DNA from: Apus apus
Taxonomy: Eukaryota > Chordata > Aves > Apodiformes > Apodidae
NCBI RefSeq assembly: GCF_020740795.1
Contig: NC_067282.1
Coordinates: 153,808,858 to 153,872,857 of the forward strand
Direction of reading: 5' to 3'
Length of the DNA: 64,000 nt
Shown here: positions 63,681 to 64,000 of the stretch, in pieces
Numbering within the stretch: position 1 is the first letter of the stretch
Layout of the letters: each line of letters begins with the position of its first letter
Translations under genes and position numbers: made by a program
The notes under the pieces: model-generated
Databases searched by the model: none
Seen by the model: the letters and a program-made list of their open reading frames with translations, nothing else
What the model was told of the DNA's origin: nothing

Positions 63681-64000
63681 ATATAACCAGTATTTTGTGT
63701 AGTGTGAAATCTCAGAGGAGAAAGGTCATGAGATTTTAAACCCGGCTTGGTGTCCAGGACACCTCCCTTGGCAGAATTTCCTAGGCTATAACATGATTTG
63801 TCCACCCTCCCCAGTGACTCCTTGACATCTTGGACCAAACAAGCAAATTGTTGGCGACTGCTTAAGATTATATAGGACCATGTTGTGCTGAGTAGGATGG
63901 TAGAGGCCAAGGATTCAGGGCAGTGAGTGAGTGTCTTGTTGAATGGGGCACTCTCATGTCACAGGGAGCAAAGCTGTGGAGGATGGTGAGCAAGGAGCAG
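63680..64000. other. ZC3H7B: ZC3H7B intron 9, unassigned end of window
   Basis: Nothing recognised. It could be a further 5' part of the CR1, but I could not match it. Confidence 0.3.

Overview
This is a nuclear window from a vertebrate, almost certainly a bird. All recognisable genes are spliced, introns are short, the interspersed repeats are CR1 LINEs, and the gene order L3MBTL2 > CHADL < RANGAP1 < ZC3H7B > matches the order I recall for human 22q13.2. The exact species cannot be read from the sequence.

Layout. Bases 1-3781 hold the last four coding exons and the 3' UTR of L3MBTL2 (+), a Polycomb-type MBT-repeat protein. A 3' fragment of a CR1 follows (4660-5080). CHADL (-, 5321-9207) is a secreted protein with two leucine-rich-repeat (LRR) cassettes, convergent with L3MBTL2. 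Its frame is broken by one base at a 10-base C run (G on the + strand). Bases 9210-13500 are intergenic and contain a decayed LRR relic on the + strand near 11569-11850. RANGAP1 (-) spans 14921-34816 for its 15 coding exons (573 codons plus stop), with a non-coding first exon and CpG-island promoter at 35940-36780. RanGAP1 is the GTPase activator of Ran; the SUMO motif that anchors it at the nuclear pore is intact. Its introns hold three CR1 pieces, two of them head to head, and a possible LTR fossil. A second CpG island at 41150-41640 marks the likely promoter of ZC3H7B (+). Nine ZC3H7B coding exons lie between 47047 and 62123 and encode the TPR region, an LD motif and a proline-rich linker. 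The zinc-finger exons must lie beyond the window. A CR1 with open reverse-transcriptase pieces (62321 to about 63680, -) occupies the following intron.

Exon boundaries were placed by translating across consensus GT/AG sites and checking phase. RANGAP1, ZC3H7B and L3MBTL2 join in frame at every junction, and CHADL does so once one base of the homopolymer is discounted. Less ordinary points: (1) a fossil of the ZC3H7B TPR exon in the intron just upstream of that exon, differing largely at synonymous sites; (2) a long antisense open frame that nearly fills the ZC3H7B intron between its eighth and ninth coding exons; (3) the LRR relic beside CHADL; (4) the CHADL homopolymer frame break. I found no convincing new multi-gene system; most of the window is conserved housekeeping and matrix genes. 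Comparisons with human proteins are from memory, not from a search.
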